Below are positions 63,919-64,000 of a DNA stretch of 64,000 nucleotides, piece by piece. The translations under genes and the position numbers were made by a program. Origin of the DNA: Prescottella subtropica (GTDB taxonomy: Bacteria > Actinomycetota > Actinomycetes > Mycobacteriales > Mycobacteriaceae); assembly GCF_005434945.1 (NCBI RefSeq), contig NZ_SKCH01000017.1, forward strand, positions 18,540 through 82,539. The letters are read 5' to 3'. Every line of letters begins with the position of its first letter. The stretch's first letter is position 1. The notes under the pieces are model-generated. The model saw only the letters and a program-made list of their open reading frames with translations, was not told the DNA's origin and made no database searches.

Positions 63919-64000
63919 TCAAGCCGCGTGTGCGGCCTGATTGATTGTCTCAAACTCGATCGGGGTGAGCTTCCCCAGGCGCCGCTGGCGGCGCTTGCGG
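63919..64000 (-). mobile_element. IS3-like transposase, C-terminal end (continues outside window)
   Basis: The last 82 bp read on the minus strand as RKRRQRRLGKLTPIEFETIN followed by QAAHAA and a stop. This is the typical end of the IS3-family OrfB integrase-like transposase (the LTPIEFE segment). The rest lies outside the window. The sequence between 63880 and 63918 contains GTGGGG...CCCCAC-type ends that may be the element's terminal repeat. Confidence 0.7.

Noticed and set aside
1..64000. tRNA or rRNA genes, and an integrase or attachment site for the island
   Set aside because: No cloverleaf-like or rRNA-like stretch and no integrase gene were recognised by eye; a tRNA search program would settle it.

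Overview
The window is high-GC actinobacterial DNA. GTG starts are frequent and genes often overlap by ATGA or GTGA. Gene content suggests a mycolic-acid bacterium of the Nocardiaceae, most likely Rhodococcus or a close relative. The pointers are a wax-ester synthase/plsB/HAD-plsC operon ordered as in mycobacteria, EspC-like and PPE-like type VII secretion substrates, a DUF3558-type lipoprotein, a mycothiol-dependent isomerase-like protein and a bkdABC operon beside an Lrp-type regulator. The genus is inferred; no rRNA or tRNA gene was seen.

Bases 1 to about 26,330 look like ordinary chromosome. They hold a partial phosphotransferase gene; an Lrp/AsnC regulator divergent from a branched-chain 2-oxoacid dehydrogenase operon; a perfect bidirectional terminator; a three-gene proton-translocating transhydrogenase operon; DUF488, mycothiol-dependent and S51-peptidase genes; formamidase with its FmdB partner; and an acyltransferase operon for neutral and phospholipid synthesis. 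Two type VII secretion-related cassettes follow, on either side of an FAD-linked oxidase: a PPE-like protein, a small helical protein and a lipoprotein on the minus strand, then an EspC-like protein, a 793-residue protein, two tandem paralogous lipoproteins and a WXG100-like protein on the plus strand.

From 26,351 to the right edge almost every gene looks like anti-phage defence. Block A (minus, 26,351-39,000) holds a phosphorothioate-sensor-like protein, DISARM DrmB and DrmA, a UvrD-like helicase and a 1600-residue fusion of a GHKL ATPase with an SF2 helicase; the last four overlap by 4 bp. Block B (plus, 39,352-43,327) holds an XRE-HTH/GHKL ATPase and two poorly known proteins. Block C (minus, 43,335-53,866) holds a large unknown protein, a DUF1998-type DEAD/DEAH helicase resembling DruE of Druantia, a cytosine methyltransferase homologue lacking the catalytic cysteine, and an intact cytosine methyltransferase. 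An intact ISAs1-family element (53,966-55,262, with a 10-bp target duplication) sits in what was a short divergent promoter region. Block D (plus, 55,321-63,724) holds a DrmD-like SNF2 helicase, a Phd/PIN toxin-antitoxin pair and a DrmMI-like adenine methyltransferase. The right edge has a gene fragment and the end of an IS3-like transposase.

The main interest is the island. Class 1 DISARM markers (DrmD, DrmMI) lie about 23 kb from DrmA and DrmB, and the space between holds helicase, GHKL ATPase and methyltransferase cassettes. Either several defence systems are stacked here, or this is an extended DISARM/Druantia hybrid not yet described. No DrmC-type phospholipase D nuclease was seen.
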